DNA of 64,000 nt from Aminobacter sp. AP02 (GTDB taxonomy: Bacteria > Pseudomonadota > Alphaproteobacteria > Rhizobiales > Rhizobiaceae): assembly GCF_003148805.1 (NCBI RefSeq), contig NZ_QGGX01000003.1, positions 248,001 to 312,000 of the forward strand, read 5' to 3'. Positions 63,862 through 64,000 of the stretch are shown here, one piece after another. The position numbers and the translations under genes were made by a program. The notes under the pieces are model-generated. The model was not told the DNA's origin. It searched no databases and saw only the letters and a program-made list of their open reading frames with translations. Every line of letters starts with the position of its first letter. The stretch's first letter is position 1.

Positions 63862-64000
63862 CTAGCCGGCAGGTACAACCACCTCGACGCGACGTGGACG
63901 CTGACCGTCCTTGGCTGGCACCAGCACCACGATCACGCAGACAGATTGCCCGCCCTGATTGGACTCGGTCGCGCGCGCCAACGTGCCGCCCTGCTGGTCG
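63862..64000 (-). CDS. 3' end of a small protein gene upstream of feuP (FeuN candidate)
   Basis: The minus-strand frame ending at TAG 63864-63862 encodes 45 visible residues closing with CVIVVLVPAKDGQRPRRVEV then VVPAG. It runs off the right edge. It shares strand with feuP-feuQ and ends 66 bp before feuP. In Sinorhizobium a small periplasmic protein gene, feuN, sits directly upstream of feuP and inhibits FeuQ; position and small exported-looking sequence fit, but I cannot confirm similarity. Confidence 0.5.
   Translation of the reverse strand, partial: DQQGGTLARATESNQGGQSVCVIVVLVPAKDGQRPRRVEVVVPAG

Overview
The window reads as a chromosomal segment of an alphaproteobacterium of the order Hyphomicrobiales (Rhizobiales), most likely the Mesorhizobium/Aminobacter side of the Phyllobacteriaceae. 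The reasons are the GC-rich coding style, an rpoZ-rsh-pyrE order, a pair of Brucella Omp2-like porins, PdhS-type cell-cycle kinase sequences, a FeuP/FeuQ two-component pair beside a cycHJKL (ccmIEFH) cytochrome c cluster, and CCGAAAATC-type palindromic intergenic repeats. No rRNA operon, plasmid origin, prophage or CRISPR array is visible. One tRNA, tRNA-Ser(GCU), is present.

Layout. 0-3.4 kb: pyrE (cut by the left edge), rsh and rpoZ, all on the minus strand. 3.6-4.9 kb: an NYN-domain protein overlapping a family 5 uracil-DNA glycosylase, followed by a decayed repeat of the glycosylase 3' end. 5.6-7.4 kb: a BCCT osmolyte transporter, then about 0.9 kb without a convincing gene. 8.3-13.1 kb: smpB and dapA (minus), a lytic transglycosylase and an alpha/beta hydrolase (plus). 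13.2-16.3 kb: two nearly identical porins in divergent orientation around tRNA-Ser. 16.4-17.4 kb: a lone tyrosine recombinase with an AT-rich 5' part. 17.6-26.1 kb: a HisC-like aminotransferase, then a leucine/isovalerate cluster (TetR regulator, isovaleryl-CoA dehydrogenase, both methylcrotonyl-CoA carboxylase subunits) split by a DUF1444-like gene and a VapBC-type toxin-antitoxin pair.

26-44 kb is a mixed housekeeping/accessory stretch: YitT membrane protein, 1-Cys peroxiredoxin, an orphan branched-chain amino acid binding protein, Sel1 and DUF2147 proteins, two glutathione transferases, AMP nucleosidase, a DUF922 protease-like protein, an EEP-fold hydrolase, ETF-ubiquinone oxidoreductase, a family 4 uracil-DNA glycosylase lacking most iron-sulfur cysteines, an XRE/MmyB regulator, a DMT exporter and an orphan molybdopterin-binding oxidoreductase subunit.

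44-64 kb is a conserved core block: pepN, a PleC-like kinase, an EF-hand protein, glnE coupled to an envelope-stress-type kinase/regulator pair and DegP, the ccmHFEI cytochrome c maturation genes, a surface-antigen lipoprotein, and feuQ-feuP with the 3' end of a small exported-protein gene that may be feuN at the right edge. Functional links within the window include leucine catabolism (isovaleryl-CoA dehydrogenase passes electrons through ETF to ETF-QO), envelope biology (porins, transglycosylase, DegP, Feu system) and uracil repair. The strongest leads are a shared TTACGTT-n2-CGTAA palindrome before etfQO and a DUF2147 gene, gene conversion at the porins, the interrupted leucine operon, and the altered family 4 UDG. 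No single unmistakably new multi-gene system was found.
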